NCBI GenBank assembly: GCA_041695085.1
Contig: JBGFRO010000003.1
Span: 184,487-248,486 of the forward strand
DNA from: DYFT01 sp041695085
Lineage (GTDB): Bacteria > Bacteroidota > Ignavibacteria > UBA10030
Direction: 5' to 3'
DNA length: 64,000 nt
Shown piece by piece: positions 37,854-47,561 of this stretch. The translations under genes were made by a program, and so were the position numbers. Positions within the stretch are counted from its first letter, which is position 1; the number at the start of each line of letters is the position of its first letter. The notes beneath the pieces are model-generated. The model saw nothing but the letters and a program-made list of their open reading frames with translations. It did no database searches and was not told the DNA's origin.

Positions 37854-39718
37854 CGAAGAATCACTCCTGATTTCGCTTCTAATGTCATTGTGACGGTGTT
37901 GGTCATGACGGTGTACTTCTTCTGGGAAAGTAAATCGACGAGTTCACGACCCCGCTGGTGCGCAACCGGGATTGTTACACGCTGCGGTGTCCACGCATTG
38001 TTCAAAACCACAAGGTACTGTTGTTCACCCTCTACGCGCCGGAAGGCAACAATGTCTTTATCGTCTCGTGTGACAATAAACTGAAATGAGCCTGTGCACA
38101 GCGCCCCATGGCCGTTGCGCAAGCGAGCGAGGTCCGCGTACCATTGGAAGAGCTCGTGATTGAATGCATTGATGTCGTGCGGGCGGGGTAAGCCGAATGG
38201 ATGGGATTTCTCTTCTTCGAACTGTAAGTCCGGCCACAACATTGGTTTTCGACAATCCGGATCGTCCGCTCCCCACATGCCCGCCTCAGTTCCGTAATAG
38301 ATCATCGGCGCGCCGACGTACGTCATCTGGAAGAGAGCCATCAGTTTTTGAACCTGCAGCTCCTCGGCATTTGGTTTCCGAACGTCATAGTCCCGATTCT
38401 CATTCACCCCAACGTGATGATCGTAAGAAAGATCTGGATTGACGATCCGTGAACCGATCCGGTCGGTGTCGTGACTATCGTAGAGATTCATCAGGCCGTA
38501 ATTGTTTTCTGCAGGATAATCTTCAAGAAGGGATTCAAGTCGACGTCGGAATTCGGCAGCCGAAATCTTCGATGCCTTACCGGCGAAGAAGCGAATCGCC
38601 TCGCGTGCCCATCGATAATTCATCACGGCATCAAACATGTCACCCTGAAGCCAAGGTGCCGCATTAAACATCTTTTCGTTTGCCCAGTCCTCCCACCAGA
38701 CCTCCCCCACGAGGTACGCCTGCGGGTTAATCTCACGCACCCACTTCCGAAACTCACGCCAGAAGTTCGGATTCACCTTTTCTGCAACATCCAGCCGCCA
38801 ACCATCGATGCCATCTTCGGGATTTCCATCACCGTTGGGATCCATCCAACGTTTCACGATTGCGCGGATATGCTGACGAGGACCGTCCACAAGCCCGTTT
38901 TCATCCTCGCGCAGTTCGGGCAATTCGCGTACACCATACCAACCCTCATAGTCGAACTCGTTCTCGGGCGTTGTGGGATCGTCCCAACGCTTGATGATGA
39001 ACCAATCCTTGTATTTCGAGCGCTCCTGATGTTTCTTCACATCTTCAAATGCCCAGAACGTCATCCCGACGTGATTGAAGACGCCATCGATGATCACCTT
39101 GATGTCCCGGCGATGCGCTTCTTGGATCAGTTTCAAAAACAATTTGTCTGCCGAGGACCATTGCCACGTTGAGGGATCTGCCGGATCTTCCGTCGCCCAG
39201 AGTTGTCGATCTCCCTCCGGATCTGGTCCGAAGTTGTTATCGACGTGATGGTACATAGTTGCATCATACTTGTGAAGCGAGGGTGATTCGAAAATGGGAT
39301 TCAAATAGATAGCCGTGACGCCAAGCTGTTTGAGGTAATCGAGCCGATCGATGATTCCCTGGAGATCTCCACCGTAGCGTCGCTGTTGAACGTGGAAGTA
39401 AAAATCCTTTCCGTCTTTTCGCTCCCATGGCTGAAGCTCGTACCAATCGCCTGTCCAGCTACTCACCTGCCAACCTTCAGCAATCTCGTGTGGCCACGAA
39501 CCGATCAGGTCGTCCGGACGCGGATCGTTTGATGGATCGCCATTCCGAAATCGTTCAGGAAAGATCTGATACCAAACCGCTTTCTTCGCCCACTCCGGCG
39601 GGCGATGGAAAGGATCGCGTGATTCCACAGCGACTTGACTCACCTTCGCTTGCCCATAACATAAAACGATCGACAGTACGACCAAGGTGCAAAGGACAAG
39701 CGGTCGGAATGCCAACAT
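37850..39718 (-). CDS. GH13 neopullulanase/cyclomaltodextrinase-like enzyme, exported
   Basis: I start at the Met at 39718, which opens a signal peptide (LVLCTLVVLSIVLCYGQ); the frame runs further upstream but that stretch overlaps the LacI gene. The mature enzyme (about 600 residues) begins with the barrel (WAKKAVWYQIFPERFRNGDP). It has region I VIIDGVFNHVG, region II DGWRLDVAEKVN, the catalytic glutamate in AYLVGEVWWEDW, and region IV YDSHDTDR. It probably hydrolyses pullulan, cyclodextrins or short maltodextrins in the periplasm. It follows the LacI regulator gene by 13 bp. Confidence 0.9.
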   Translation of the reverse strand: MLAFRPLVLCTLVVLSIVLCYGQAKVSQVAVESRDPFHRPPEWAKKAVWYQIFPERFRNGDPSNDPRPDDLIGSWPHEIAEGWQVSSWTGDWYELQPWERKDGKDFYFHVQQRRYGGDLQGIIDRLDYLKQLGVTAIYLNPIFESPSLHKYDATMYHHVDNNFGPDPEGDRQLWATEDPADPSTWQWSSADKLFLKLIQEAHRRDIKVIIDGVFNHVGMTFWAFEDVKKHQERSKYKDWFIIKRWDDPTTPENEFDYEGWYGVRELPELREDENGLVDGPRQHIRAIVKRWMDPNGDGNPEDGIDGWRLDVAEKVNPNFWREFRKWVREINPQAYLVGEVWWEDWANEKMFNAAPWLQGDMFDAVMNYRWAREAIRFFAGKASKISAAEFRRRLESLLEDYPAENNYGLMNLYDSHDTDRIGSRIVNPDLSYDHHVGVNENRDYDVRKPNAEELQVQKLMALFQMTYVGAPMIYYGTEAGMWGADDPDCRKPMLWPDLQFEEEKSHPFGLPRPHDINAFNHELFQWYADLARLRNGHGALCTGSFQFIVTRDDKDIVAFRRVEGEQQYLVVLNNAWTPQRVTIPVAHQRGRELVDLLSQKKYTVMTNTVTMTLEAKSGVILR

Positions 39719-39731
39719 GATGCAGGTTCTT

Positions 39732-40811
39732 TCAGCTTTGGTAAAGTTTCGGATCTCGTGCGAAGGCTTGGCTTGCAGCAGCGTCATTCTGCCTATCGTG
39801 TTCATCGCTTCCGCAGGATTTGCGTACGACAAGCTTCGGAAGAAAACGAGTGTGATTCGGTTCAATTTTGGGATTGTTGAGTCGTTCCGACAATCGCTCT
39901 GCTGCCAGCACACCCATCTCGAACATCGGTTGACGCATGGTGGTGAGTTCGAGATGACTTGCCAGCTCGATGTCGTCGAAGCCCACGAGCGCGATATCAT
40001 CAGGACACTTCAAGCCGGCCTCATGCATTGCCGCCAGGGCACCCGCCGCCTGAATATCGCTTGCGACGAAGATGGCGGTGGGGAGATTGCTCTTCGACGC
40101 GAGAAACTCCTTCATCAGTTCATACCCGGCTTGGCGTGTGAAACCGTCGAACATCGTTGATGAGCTGCTCTTGATCCATCTCGCATCGATCGTCAACTCG
40201 GATTCCCGTACAGCCTTCTGAAATCCCTTCAGCCGCTCGCGCGCCGGAACGCTTTCGAGATTTGCGTTTAACATACCGATGCGCTTGTGCCCGAGGCGAA
40301 TCAGGTGATTGGTGGCGATGTACGCGCCAAGGAGATTGTCGACGGAGATGGAATCGAAGTTCTTGTGGAATGAATCGACCATGATCACCGGCGTTCGATG
40401 TTGCAGGTACTGACGCGCGAAATTCTCTGGCATCTTCATCGAGAAAAACAGCATCCCGTCAACGCGACTCCGCAGCACTCCTTGCCGCAACGAAGCCTCG
40501 ACTTGGTCGGGATGGTTGACGCCATAGAGAAGAAGATCGCACTCGAGTTCCGACAGCTTGGACTGAACCCCTTGAAGGATCTCAAGAAAGAAGAAGGTTG
40601 TGAAAAACGGTATGACGGCAAGAATAGAATTGGTACGATTTCGCGCGAGACCCCGCGCGTACGGGTGAGGCCGGTAGTTGAGTCTCTTCGCCACTTCCAG
40701 CACACGAGCGCGCGTGGCATCGGAGACGCTGGGATGATTGTTGAACACCCTCGAAACAGTTCCGATCCCTACATTTGCCCGCTTCGCGATATCGTATATG
40801 GTTGGTGGCAA
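39732..40811 (-). CDS. LacI-family transcriptional regulator
   Basis: The 359-residue protein starts with a LacI helix-turn-helix (TIYDIAKRANVGIGTVSRVF, then NNHPSVSDATRARVLEVAKR) and the hinge motif. A periplasmic-binding-type effector domain follows (RVDGMLFFSMKMP, RLGHKRIGMLNANLES, DDIALVGFDDIELASHLELT). These regulators usually respond to a sugar and repress or activate catabolic genes. It is first in a unit with a GH13 enzyme, a chaperone and a TonB receptor. Two LacI-type palindromes, at 21877-21890 and 40906-40920, are candidate targets. The effector is probably an alpha-glucan-derived sugar. Confidence 0.92.
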   Translation of the reverse strand: MPPTIYDIAKRANVGIGTVSRVFNNHPSVSDATRARVLEVAKRLNYRPHPYARGLARNRTNSILAVIPFFTTFFFLEILQGVQSKLSELECDLLLYGVNHPDQVEASLRQGVLRSRVDGMLFFSMKMPENFARQYLQHRTPVIMVDSFHKNFDSISVDNLLGAYIATNHLIRLGHKRIGMLNANLESVPARERLKGFQKAVRESELTIDARWIKSSSSTMFDGFTRQAGYELMKEFLASKSNLPTAIFVASDIQAAGALAAMHEAGLKCPDDIALVGFDDIELASHLELTTMRQPMFEMGVLAAERLSERLNNPKIEPNHTRFLPKLVVRKSCGSDEHDRQNDAAASQAFARDPKLYQS

Positions 40812-40905
40812 AGAAATGATGGATTCCTTGGAAGGGCTTCCATAAAGTTAGGGGATATAACCTGAGAGTCAAGAAAAAAATGGAAGAAATTTTGGAGACT
40901 TCCAT

Positions 40906-40920
40906 TTCCAGCGGCTGGAA
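40906..40920. promoter_or_regulatory. Operator-like near-palindrome upstream of the LacI gene
   Basis: TTCCAGCGGCTGGAA is a palindrome around one central base, lying about 95 bp upstream of the regulator start. Next to it, AATGGAAG and CTTCCATT (about 40879-40906) form a second inverted pair. Both resemble LacI-family half sites (GGAA/TTCC) and would allow autoregulation. Confidence 0.45.
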
Positions 40921-41024
40921 CCGGACAGAGCTGAGGTTATCCGGCGAGAGGTAGCGTTGGAAACTATTTCACCTCGTGGATCGAGTTGTGTGAAGAGCTG
41001 CTCTCAAAGGCGCACGGAGTTGTG

Positions 41025-42155
41025 TCATCTGACAGGCACAATTCGAAGAATTCTGTCATCTGACTCAAAAGGCGTTGCGCGGCCGTCGCGATTGCTCGTT
41101 GAAAAGTAAATAAATCCATCCGGACCCAACGCAACTTCTCTGATCCGTCGGAATTCACCTTGAAGGAGAGCTTCCTGAAAAATCAGTCTATGAGGAGTAT
41201 CATCGCTCACGACTACTCGCTGAAGTCTCTGACCTCGGAGACCTCCAAAAAAGAAGTTATTTCGGAAACCGGGGAATGCTTCACCACGATAGAAGGCTCC
41301 GCTCGCGGGAGCAACCGCCGGCGTGTACTCAAGAAAAGGGGCTTCTAATCCACTTTTCCGCTGCTGATGATGGATAATCGGCCATCCATAATTTTTGCCT
41401 GCCTCTATTATATTGACCTCATCACCACCTCCCGGTCCGTCAAAACCAGACGGCCCGTGATCCGTCTGGAAGAGAATCCTCGTTTCTGGATGCCAGTCAA
41501 TTCCTTGCGGATTTCGAAAGCCGAGAGCATATATCGGAGATTTCGCATTGGGATTATCCGCAGGAATCGAACCATCGTCGTTCAGTCTGAGAATTTTTCC
41601 CCCTAACGAGCCAAGATCCTGAGCAATATCCCGATCTGCAGCATCTCCGGTTGTCACATAGAGCTTTCCATCAGGTCCAAATTTTATCCGACAGCCGTTA
41701 TGCACAGAAGAACCGGGCAAATGGCTTACGATCTCTCTCCGATCCGTAAGCTTCCCGTCAGACAGTCTGTATCGGACGACTTTGTTCGCAAGTTCGCGGC
41801 GAAAATCGAACGTGTAACTCAAATAAAGAAATCCATTCTTGTGAAATTCCGGATGGAGTGCCAACCCCATCAATCCCCCTTCACCTCTGTGGCGAACCTC
41901 GTCTATCCGTGCGATAAGTGTCGGCGATTTCTCTCCTTTCCTCAGCATCTGGAGTCGGCCCGGCCTTTCCGTAAAATACATATTAGCACCGTTGTCGAAC
42001 ACGATCGACCAAGGTACTTCGAGATTTCTAAGCACCTCTTCCACTTGAAACCGTATTCCGTCCGACGTGACATAAACCTTCTCTTTGGGCTGCGCTTGAG
42101 TAATCAGTGACCCGGCCATCCAAGAGAAACAGAAAAGAATTAGTTTTGAACTCAT
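41025..42155 (-). CDS. PQQ-dependent sugar dehydrogenase (glucose/sorbosone dehydrogenase family)
   Basis: The 376-residue protein has a signal peptide (LILFCFSWMAGSLITQAQ) and the family's beta-propeller blocks: VPWSIVFDNGANMYFTERPG, GEGGLMGLALHPEFHKNGFL, YVTTGDAADRDIAQDLGSLG, GFRNPQGIDWHP and GKNYGWPIIHH. Soluble aldose sugar dehydrogenases of this type oxidise aldoses or their oligomers in the periplasm using PQQ. The catalytic His region is retained (HNGCRIKFGPDG). It fits the sugar locus but reads as its own unit. Confidence 0.88.
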   Translation of the reverse strand: MSSKLILFCFSWMAGSLITQAQPKEKVYVTSDGIRFQVEEVLRNLEVPWSIVFDNGANMYFTERPGRLQMLRKGEKSPTLIARIDEVRHRGEGGLMGLALHPEFHKNGFLYLSYTFDFRRELANKVVRYRLSDGKLTDRREIVSHLPGSSVHNGCRIKFGPDGKLYVTTGDAADRDIAQDLGSLGGKILRLNDDGSIPADNPNAKSPIYALGFRNPQGIDWHPETRILFQTDHGPSGFDGPGGGDEVNIIEAGKNYGWPIIHHQQRKSGLEAPFLEYTPAVAPASGAFYRGEAFPGFRNNFFFGGLRGQRLQRVVVSDDTPHRLIFQEALLQGEFRRIREVALGPDGFIYFSTSNRDGRATPFESDDRILRIVPVR

Positions 42156-42461
42156 CGTTAGCTCCTCTGTACGGGTCTAGAAAATTCCGTGATGCAGTTT
42201 ACAAAAAAAAGGGGAAACTTCCCGCCATACCGATACAACGATTAGACCCAAGCCGTAGCTTTCGCTCGAGACACCCAGCGGTCGCTTCTTTCACCGTTCC
42301 GAAAAGAATTCTGCTCCAAGACAAGGCAAACAGGCAACAAATGTCGATTTGAAGCCAAACTTCTCCACTGCCGGATAACTCCTTAACGAACGAGAACATA
42401 AAAGAACTAGAAAGCCTAAGAAATTGAATCATTTCGTTGGCAATGAGCTTTTGGTTGAATG

Positions 42462-42496
42462 AGAAAAAAAAGCCGGAGAACATTGTCCTCCGGCGC
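42462..42496 (-). terminator. Rho-independent terminator of the HU gene
   Basis: Leftward, the stem GCCGGAG/CTCCGGC with a 9-nt loop is followed by an uninterrupted T8 run. It lies 34 bp after the HU stop codon. Confidence 0.85.
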
Positions 42497-42529
42497 TATA
42501 ATACATAATAGAAATGGCGGGAAAAGGCC

Positions 42530-42820
42530 TTACTTCTTCATTCCGAGCACAGCTTCTTTCGCGGCCTTGGCTACGCGGAATTTCACCACTGTTTTCGCGG
42601 GAATTTGAATCTGCTCACCCGTGGCTGGATTTCTGCCAATACGCGCTTTGCGTTGCACCAGCACGAGCTTCCCGATGCCGGGCAATGTGAAAGAATTGGC
42701 CGCCTCACGATATGCAAGGTGCGCCATTTCCTCAAGAATCGCGACAGCGGTTTTCTTCTTTAGCTCAAATTTGCTGGCGAGATGTGCAGCAATTTGGCTT
42801 TTTGACATTGGCTTTCCCAT
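42530..42820 (-). CDS. HU/IHF-family DNA-binding protein
   Basis: The 96-residue protein has the HU fold: an N-terminal helical dimer region (KSQIAAHLASKFELKKKTAV) and the DNA-binding arm GKLVLVQRKARIGRNPATGEQ, followed by IQIPAKTVVKFRVAKAAKEA. RxGRNPxTG is the diagnostic arm motif. It would bend or coat DNA as a nucleoid protein. It is a single-gene unit with its own terminator. Confidence 0.95.
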   Translation of the reverse strand: MGKPMSKSQIAAHLASKFELKKKTAVAILEEMAHLAYREAANSFTLPGIGKLVLVQRKARIGRNPATGEQIQIPAKTVVKFRVAKAAKEAVLGMKK

Positions 42821-43620
42821 ACAGGTGCCCTCTCTGAAAAGTTGTAAGATAGTGTGGTTAATTAAAGTACACTTACAGCTAATTCTTGTAGTCCCTTACC
42901 TGACTTTCCTATCTCAAAATCACCCACAAATATATGGTTTTTCGAACCAGTGTCAACAATAAAATTCAAAAAGTCCTGTATTTATGGGGATAAAACCGAC
43001 TTCTCGATAACCTCTTATATTATCATAAGTTACCGGCCCGAAAATTCTTAAGAAATATGGAGTAGTTCGAAATATTAATGATTGAACGGCCTTTGAGGAA
43101 TTGTCCAATCCGTATGTGGCAAAGACTGCGCCGCATTGCTTCTTTACATCCTCTGACTCCATTGAGCGAATGACTTTGTCGCGATAACATTCTCAACGCT
43201 TGGCCCGAAGCGACGCGGCGACGACTTCGATATTCGACACTCAGCAAGCACAAGGTTAACATCTCAGCTTTGAAGACGAAAGGCATTATGTCGTGTAAGT
43301 CGCTCTTATTGACGATGAATGAAAGGCTGTTACTTCTCGACTTGGAGATCTAAAAGCGTAGACACAACGTTTGGTTTACACGACCACAACAAATTGATAA
43401 AGAGTTTTCGCTTGTATTTCATAGATTTCTTAGGTAGAATTGCACCGCAGTCAACTCAATCGAACCGCAAAGACAATTCGCGATGAGCGTGTTGTTACCT
43501 CTCAACAGCCGTTCCATCCGCACACACACTCGATGAATTGTCGAGGTTTTCTTCTACAATCAAATCGTCTTTGCACAATTCATACATTCCAACACGTTTT
43601 TAACAATTAAGGAGGCCTGT
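42821..43620. other. AT-rich intergenic region between divergent HU and TonB-receptor genes
   Basis: About 800 bp without a convincing gene. Short minus-strand frames at 42953-43286 have no recognisable domain and no clear ribosome binding site. The region must contain the promoters of both flanking genes. The receptor start is preceded by a strong site (AAGGAGGCCTGTATG). Confidence 0.5.
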
Positions 43621-46600
43621 ATGCAGCAAACCATTACCAAATGGTTCGCATTCGCGGCGGTGTTGTTGCTCCTCGTCGGCACTTCTGAGTTATTGGCTCA
43701 AGGCGTAACAACGGCAGCTATCTACGGAAAGGTGACGGATAGGAATGGAAATCCGTTGCCCGGCGCGAACATTGTCGCCACACACCTGCCGAGCGGCACG
43801 ATCTATGGCACAACCTCGCGCGAGAATGGAGAATACAATTTGCCCGGACTTCGGGTGGGAGGTCCCTACACAATTGCGGTTTCTTTCGTAGGGTACGCGA
43901 AGCACGAAGAAACCGGCATCCATCTTCAATTGTCGCAAAGTCTGCGACAAGATTTTGCACTAGCAGAAGAAGCAATACAGACGGGGGAGATTGTCGTGAT
44001 CGGAGAGCGGAGTGCTATCTTGAGTGCTGATCGGACGGGAGCCGCAACTTCTGTCAGCCGACAAGCGATCGCAACCCTCCCGACGATCTCACGCCGCATC
44101 GAGGACTTTGTCCGCCTCACGCCGCAATACAGTGGTGCCGGTTTCGGATTCTCGTTCGCAGGTCAGGACAACCGCCTGAATAATATAACGGTGGATGGTT
44201 CATACTTCAACAACTCGTTTGGTCTCGCCGGCCAACCTGGGGATCGAACTGGGGTCGCTCCAATTTCGCTGGACGCCATTGAGCAAGTACAGGTAAATGT
44301 CGCGCCCTACGATGTTCGACAGGGTAACTTCGTCGGCGCCGGCGTCAATACGGTTACTCGGAGTGGAACCAATTTATACTCAGGTTCCGTGTATTACCAA
44401 CGCCGGCACGATGGATTGGTGGGAACGGACGCCGGTGACAATAAGTTCAATCCGGGAAAGTTCGAATTCAACCAGGTCGGTGTCACACTCTCCGGTCCGA
44501 TCATTCCCAACAAGCTCTTCTTCTTTACGAGCTTTGAAAACGAAAACACAATCCAACCCGGAACGACGTTCCGCGCCAATCGAGGCGGGGAACCGGTAGG
44601 AGGAACGGTCACGAGGGTCCTGGAATCGGATCTGATTTCGCTTAGCAATTTCCTGAGAACCAATTTCAACTACGAGACGGGACCATACCAAGGTTATGAT
44701 TTCGAGACACCGGGTCTGCGTTTCCTTGTCCGTTTGGATTACAACTTTGACGACCGCAACAAAGTGAGCTTACGCTATACGCATCTTGATTCGGACACGG
44801 ATGTGCTTGTCTCAAACTCTTCATCGCTGGGCTTCGGCAACCGACGCACCAACACGACAGGTCTCAACTTCAAAAACTCGAATTATAAGATCATCGAAGA
44901 CATTCACTCAATTGTCGGTGAGTGGAATTCGATCATTGGAGACAATATGTCCAACAGCTTGATCCTCGGCTATTCATATCATGACGAGAGCCGGGAACCG
45001 GTTGGACAGTTCTTCCCATTCGTCGACATCCTCAGCCAAGGAACGGTCTACACTTCGTTTGGCTTCGAGCCATTTACGCCGAATAACGAACTCCGTTATA
45101 GCAGCCTCCAGCTCCAAAATAACTTCAATATGTACCTTGATCAGCATTATTTGACGTTTGGCTTGAGCGTGGAGCGCTACGAATCGGAGAACATCTTCTT
45201 CCCCGGTTCTCAGAGCGTCTATGTCTATAATTCACTGCAAGACTTCATGACCGATGCGCAGGGATACGTGGCGAACCGCAACCGCACGTCTTCGCCAGTA
45301 GCGCTTCGCCGGTTCCAGGTACGTTGGTCAAACATCCCCGGCCAAGAAAAACCAGTGCAACCGCTCGAGGTGCTGTACGCAGGCGTGTATGCGCAGGATG
45401 AGTTCCGGGCAAGCGATAATCTGAAACTGACGTTAGGACTTCGCCTCGACGTACCGTTCTTTGGGGATACGGGATATGAAAACCCGAATGCGGACGCGCT
45501 TGTGTTCAGAGATGAAAATGGCAATCCCGTACAGTACAAGACGAAGAAACTCCCTGATCCGAACATCCTCTGGTCTCCCCGATTCGGATTCAACTGGGAC
45601 GTCTTCGGTGATCGATCGACCCAAGTTCGCGGAGGGACGGGGATCTTTACGGGACGACCGGCGTACGTCTGGATCTCGAATCAGATCGGCAGCACTGGCG
45701 TGCTTACGGGATTTGAACAGCGAGATAACATTCCAGCCAACACCCCTATCGCCAATGGAGGCCGTCCGTTCAATCCAAATCCCAATGCCTACAAGCCCAC
45801 CAACGTAACGGGCGCCCCTGCTTCGAGCTACGAGTTGGCATTGACTGATCCGAGCTTCAAGTTCCCGCAGCTCTGGCGCAGTAATATTGCTGTTGATCAG
45901 GAGTTGCCTTACGGTTTCGTGGGAACGCTCGAATTCCTGTATAATCGCGATGTCAATGGCATCTATTACATCAACGCGAATCTGCCTGCACCACAGGCAC
46001 AATTTGTTGGTGCGGATAATCGACCGCGTTGGACGAGTACACGCATCCATTCCCACGTCGCAAATGCAATCGTGCTGAAGAACCAGGACGTCGGCTACTC
46101 ATGGAATATCGCAGCTTCCCTTGAGTTACCCTTCCGAGACGGCTTGTTCGCAAAGGCTGGCTATAGCTACGGCATTGCTAAAAACACGGTCGATCCCGGT
46201 TCAATTGCATTCGGTTCCTGGAATAACAACCAGCATGCAGGCAACCCGAACAATCCGGGCGTAGGGTTCGCTGCGACCTCACCCGGCAATCGCATCTTTG
46301 CAGCCGTTTCGTATCGACTCGAGTACTTCAACTTCGGCGCGACGACGGTTGGATTGTTCTTTGAGGGACGTCCCACCGGTAGTGCAAGCTATGTCTTCTC
46401 CGGCGACCTGAACGGCGACGGCGGAACGAGCAACGACCTCATTTACATTCACCGGGATATCTCGGAGATGAACTTCGAACAATACACCTCGGGAGGCCGA
46501 ACGTATACGGCTGCTGAACAGGCCGCTGCTTGGGACGCTTTTATTCGACAGGACCCGTATCTGAGCAAAAATCGCGGAAAATACGCAGAGCGGGGTGCAG

Positions 46601-46917
46601 TCTTTACACCAATGGTTTATCGCGCCGATCTGAGTATTACTCAGGAAGTTTTCACGAACTTTCTCGGTGCGCGCAACAGCCTCCAATTGCGCGCGGACTT
46701 CCTGAACTTCACAAACCTGATCAATAAAAACTGGGGTGTCGGTAACCGGTTTGTGACAACATCTCCCCTGATCGCACGTGGGGCTGATCCACAAGGTCGG
46801 GCACTCTACCGCCTGCGCACCATAGGGGGTGAAAACATCTCGAAATCGTTCGAGCCGAGCGCAACCATTAGCGACGTGTTTCGCATTCAATTAGGGATCC
46901 GCTACTCATTCAACTAA
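43621..46917 (+). CDS. Large TonB-dependent receptor with carboxypeptidase-regulatory N-domain
   Basis: The 1098-residue protein has a signal peptide (WFAFAAVLLLLVGTSELLAQ), then an N-terminal CarboxypepD_reg-like domain (AAIYGKVTDRNGNPLPGANI) and a plug (ITVDGSYFNNSFGLAGQPGD, VNVAPYDVRQGNFVGAGVNT). A large barrel follows with many alternating aromatic strands, ending in RIQLGIRYSFN with a terminal Phe-Asn. It is the OmpA-like/Oar-type class of TonB-dependent proteins rather than a classic siderophore receptor. The start has a perfect AAGGAGG site. It is transcribed alone and followed by a terminator. The substrate is unknown. Confidence 0.9.
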   Translation: MQQTITKWFAFAAVLLLLVGTSELLAQGVTTAAIYGKVTDRNGNPLPGANIVATHLPSGTIYGTTSRENGEYNLPGLRVGGPYTIAVSFVGYAKHEETGIHLQLSQSLRQDFALAEEAIQTGEIVVIGERSAILSADRTGAATSVSRQAIATLPTISRRIEDFVRLTPQYSGAGFGFSFAGQDNRLNNITVDGSYFNNSFGLAGQPGDRTGVAPISLDAIEQVQVNVAPYDVRQGNFVGAGVNTVTRSGTNLYSGSVYYQRRHDGLVGTDAGDNKFNPGKFEFNQVGVTLSGPIIPNKLFFFTSFENENTIQPGTTFRANRGGEPVGGTVTRVLESDLISLSNFLRTNFNYETGPYQGYDFETPGLRFLVRLDYNFDDRNKVSLRYTHLDSDTDVLVSNSSSLGFGNRRTNTTGLNFKNSNYKIIEDIHSIVGEWNSIIGDNMSNSLILGYSYHDESREPVGQFFPFVDILSQGTVYTSFGFEPFTPNNELRYSSLQLQNNFNMYLDQHYLTFGLSVERYESENIFFPGSQSVYVYNSLQDFMTDAQGYVANRNRTSSPVALRRFQVRWSNIPGQEKPVQPLEVLYAGVYAQDEFRASDNLKLTLGLRLDVPFFGDTGYENPNADALVFRDENGNPVQYKTKKLPDPNILWSPRFGFNWDVFGDRSTQVRGGTGIFTGRPAYVWISNQIGSTGVLTGFEQRDNIPANTPIANGGRPFNPNPNAYKPTNVTGAPASSYELALTDPSFKFPQLWRSNIAVDQELPYGFVGTLEFLYNRDVNGIYYINANLPAPQAQFVGADNRPRWTSTRIHSHVANAIVLKNQDVGYSWNIAASLELPFRDGLFAKAGYSYGIAKNTVDPGSIAFGSWNNNQHAGNPNNPGVGFAATSPGNRIFAAVSYRLEYFNFGATTVGLFFEGRPTGSASYVFSGDLNGDGGTSNDLIYIHRDISEMNFEQYTSGGRTYTAAEQAAAWDAFIRQDPYLSKNRGKYAERGAVFTPMVYRADLSITQEVFTNFLGARNSLQLRADFLNFTNLINKNWGVGNRFVTTSPLIARGADPQGRALYRLRTIGGENISKSFEPSATISDVFRIQLGIRYSFN

Positions 46918-46930
46918 TCCAATCCAGGTT

Positions 46931-46972
46931 AAAAGAGCCCTACCGACCAACTGGGCGGTGGGGCTCTTTTTT
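46931..46972 (+). terminator. Rho-independent terminator of the TonB receptor gene
   Basis: AAAAGAGCCC TACCG pairs with CGGTG GGGCTC (one bulge), followed by T6. It lies about 14 bp after the receptor stop codon. Confidence 0.85.
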
Positions 46973-46975
46973 CAT

Positions 46976-47396
46976 TACCTTCATTACCTGGCACGACCTG
47001 CTCTATTCGAGTCAACGTTTCTACGGCTTTCTCATCATCTCCTCAATCTGATGCCAATGCTCATACATCCGGCGAAACACCTGACACTTACGTGCGTGGT
47101 AGGATTTCGTGTCAAGCCGTGGGATTATAACGCAGACCGGGTGCGCTTATCCGTGCCGAGGCCTCAAGAATTGAAACGAATTTCCCAACCCCAACCGCGG
47201 CAAGAAGTGCCTTTCCCAACACAACCTTCAAATGCTTTTTGATTTATGAGAATGAGGTGAATTTGATCGCGAGGAAAGAAGTCTGTGGGAGAAAACGACT
47301 TGCCTGCGGTTCTATTTTTGGCTATATTTGTCCCGTCAATTTGAGTATCCCGCCGCTTGCTGGCGAGATTTGATTGGCAAGACCTTAGAGTATTTT
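46976..47396. other. Intergenic region before tRNA-Asp; nothing recognised
   Basis: About 420 bp with no gene I can support. It should include the tRNA-Asp promoter. Confidence 0.5.
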
Positions 47397-47471
47397 GGGA
47401 TCGTAGCTCAGTTTGGTTAGAGCGCCTGCCTGTCACGCAGGAGGCCGCGGGTTCGAGTCCCGTCGGTCCCG
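47397..47471 (+). tRNA. tRNA-Asp (anticodon GTC)
   Basis: The acceptor GGGATCG pairs with CGGTCCC and the discriminator is G. The anticodon stem CCTGC/GCAGG encloses CTGTCAC with anticodon GTC. The T-arm has GGGTTCGAGTCCC. CCA is not encoded. Confidence 0.96.
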
Positions 47472-47487
47472 CATAACAATTCTTTAT

Positions 47488-47538
47488 CGCAGGAGGCCCT
47501 CCTGATCCGAAGGATCGGAAAATCCTGTCGGTTCCGCG
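47488..47538 (+). repeat. Degenerate partial copy of the tRNA-Asp 3' half
   Basis: CGCAGGAGGCC (47488-47498) and CTGTCGGTTCCGC (from 47525) repeat the anticodon-arm and acceptor/T-arm pieces of the adjacent tRNA-Asp, with a different middle. It may be a trace of a past integration or slippage at the tRNA end. Confidence 0.45.
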
Positions 47539-47561
47539 AACTGCAAGCTCAAAGTCTGCGG

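Noticed and set aside
42462..42496. A riboswitch or small RNA at the hairpin near the HU gene
   Set aside because: It is a short GC stem with a T8 tail immediately after the HU stop, so a terminator explains it fully.
42953..43286. Two small minus-strand frames (69 and 87 residues) before the TonB receptor
   Set aside because: They overlap each other in different frames, have no ribosome site and contain no recognisable domain.
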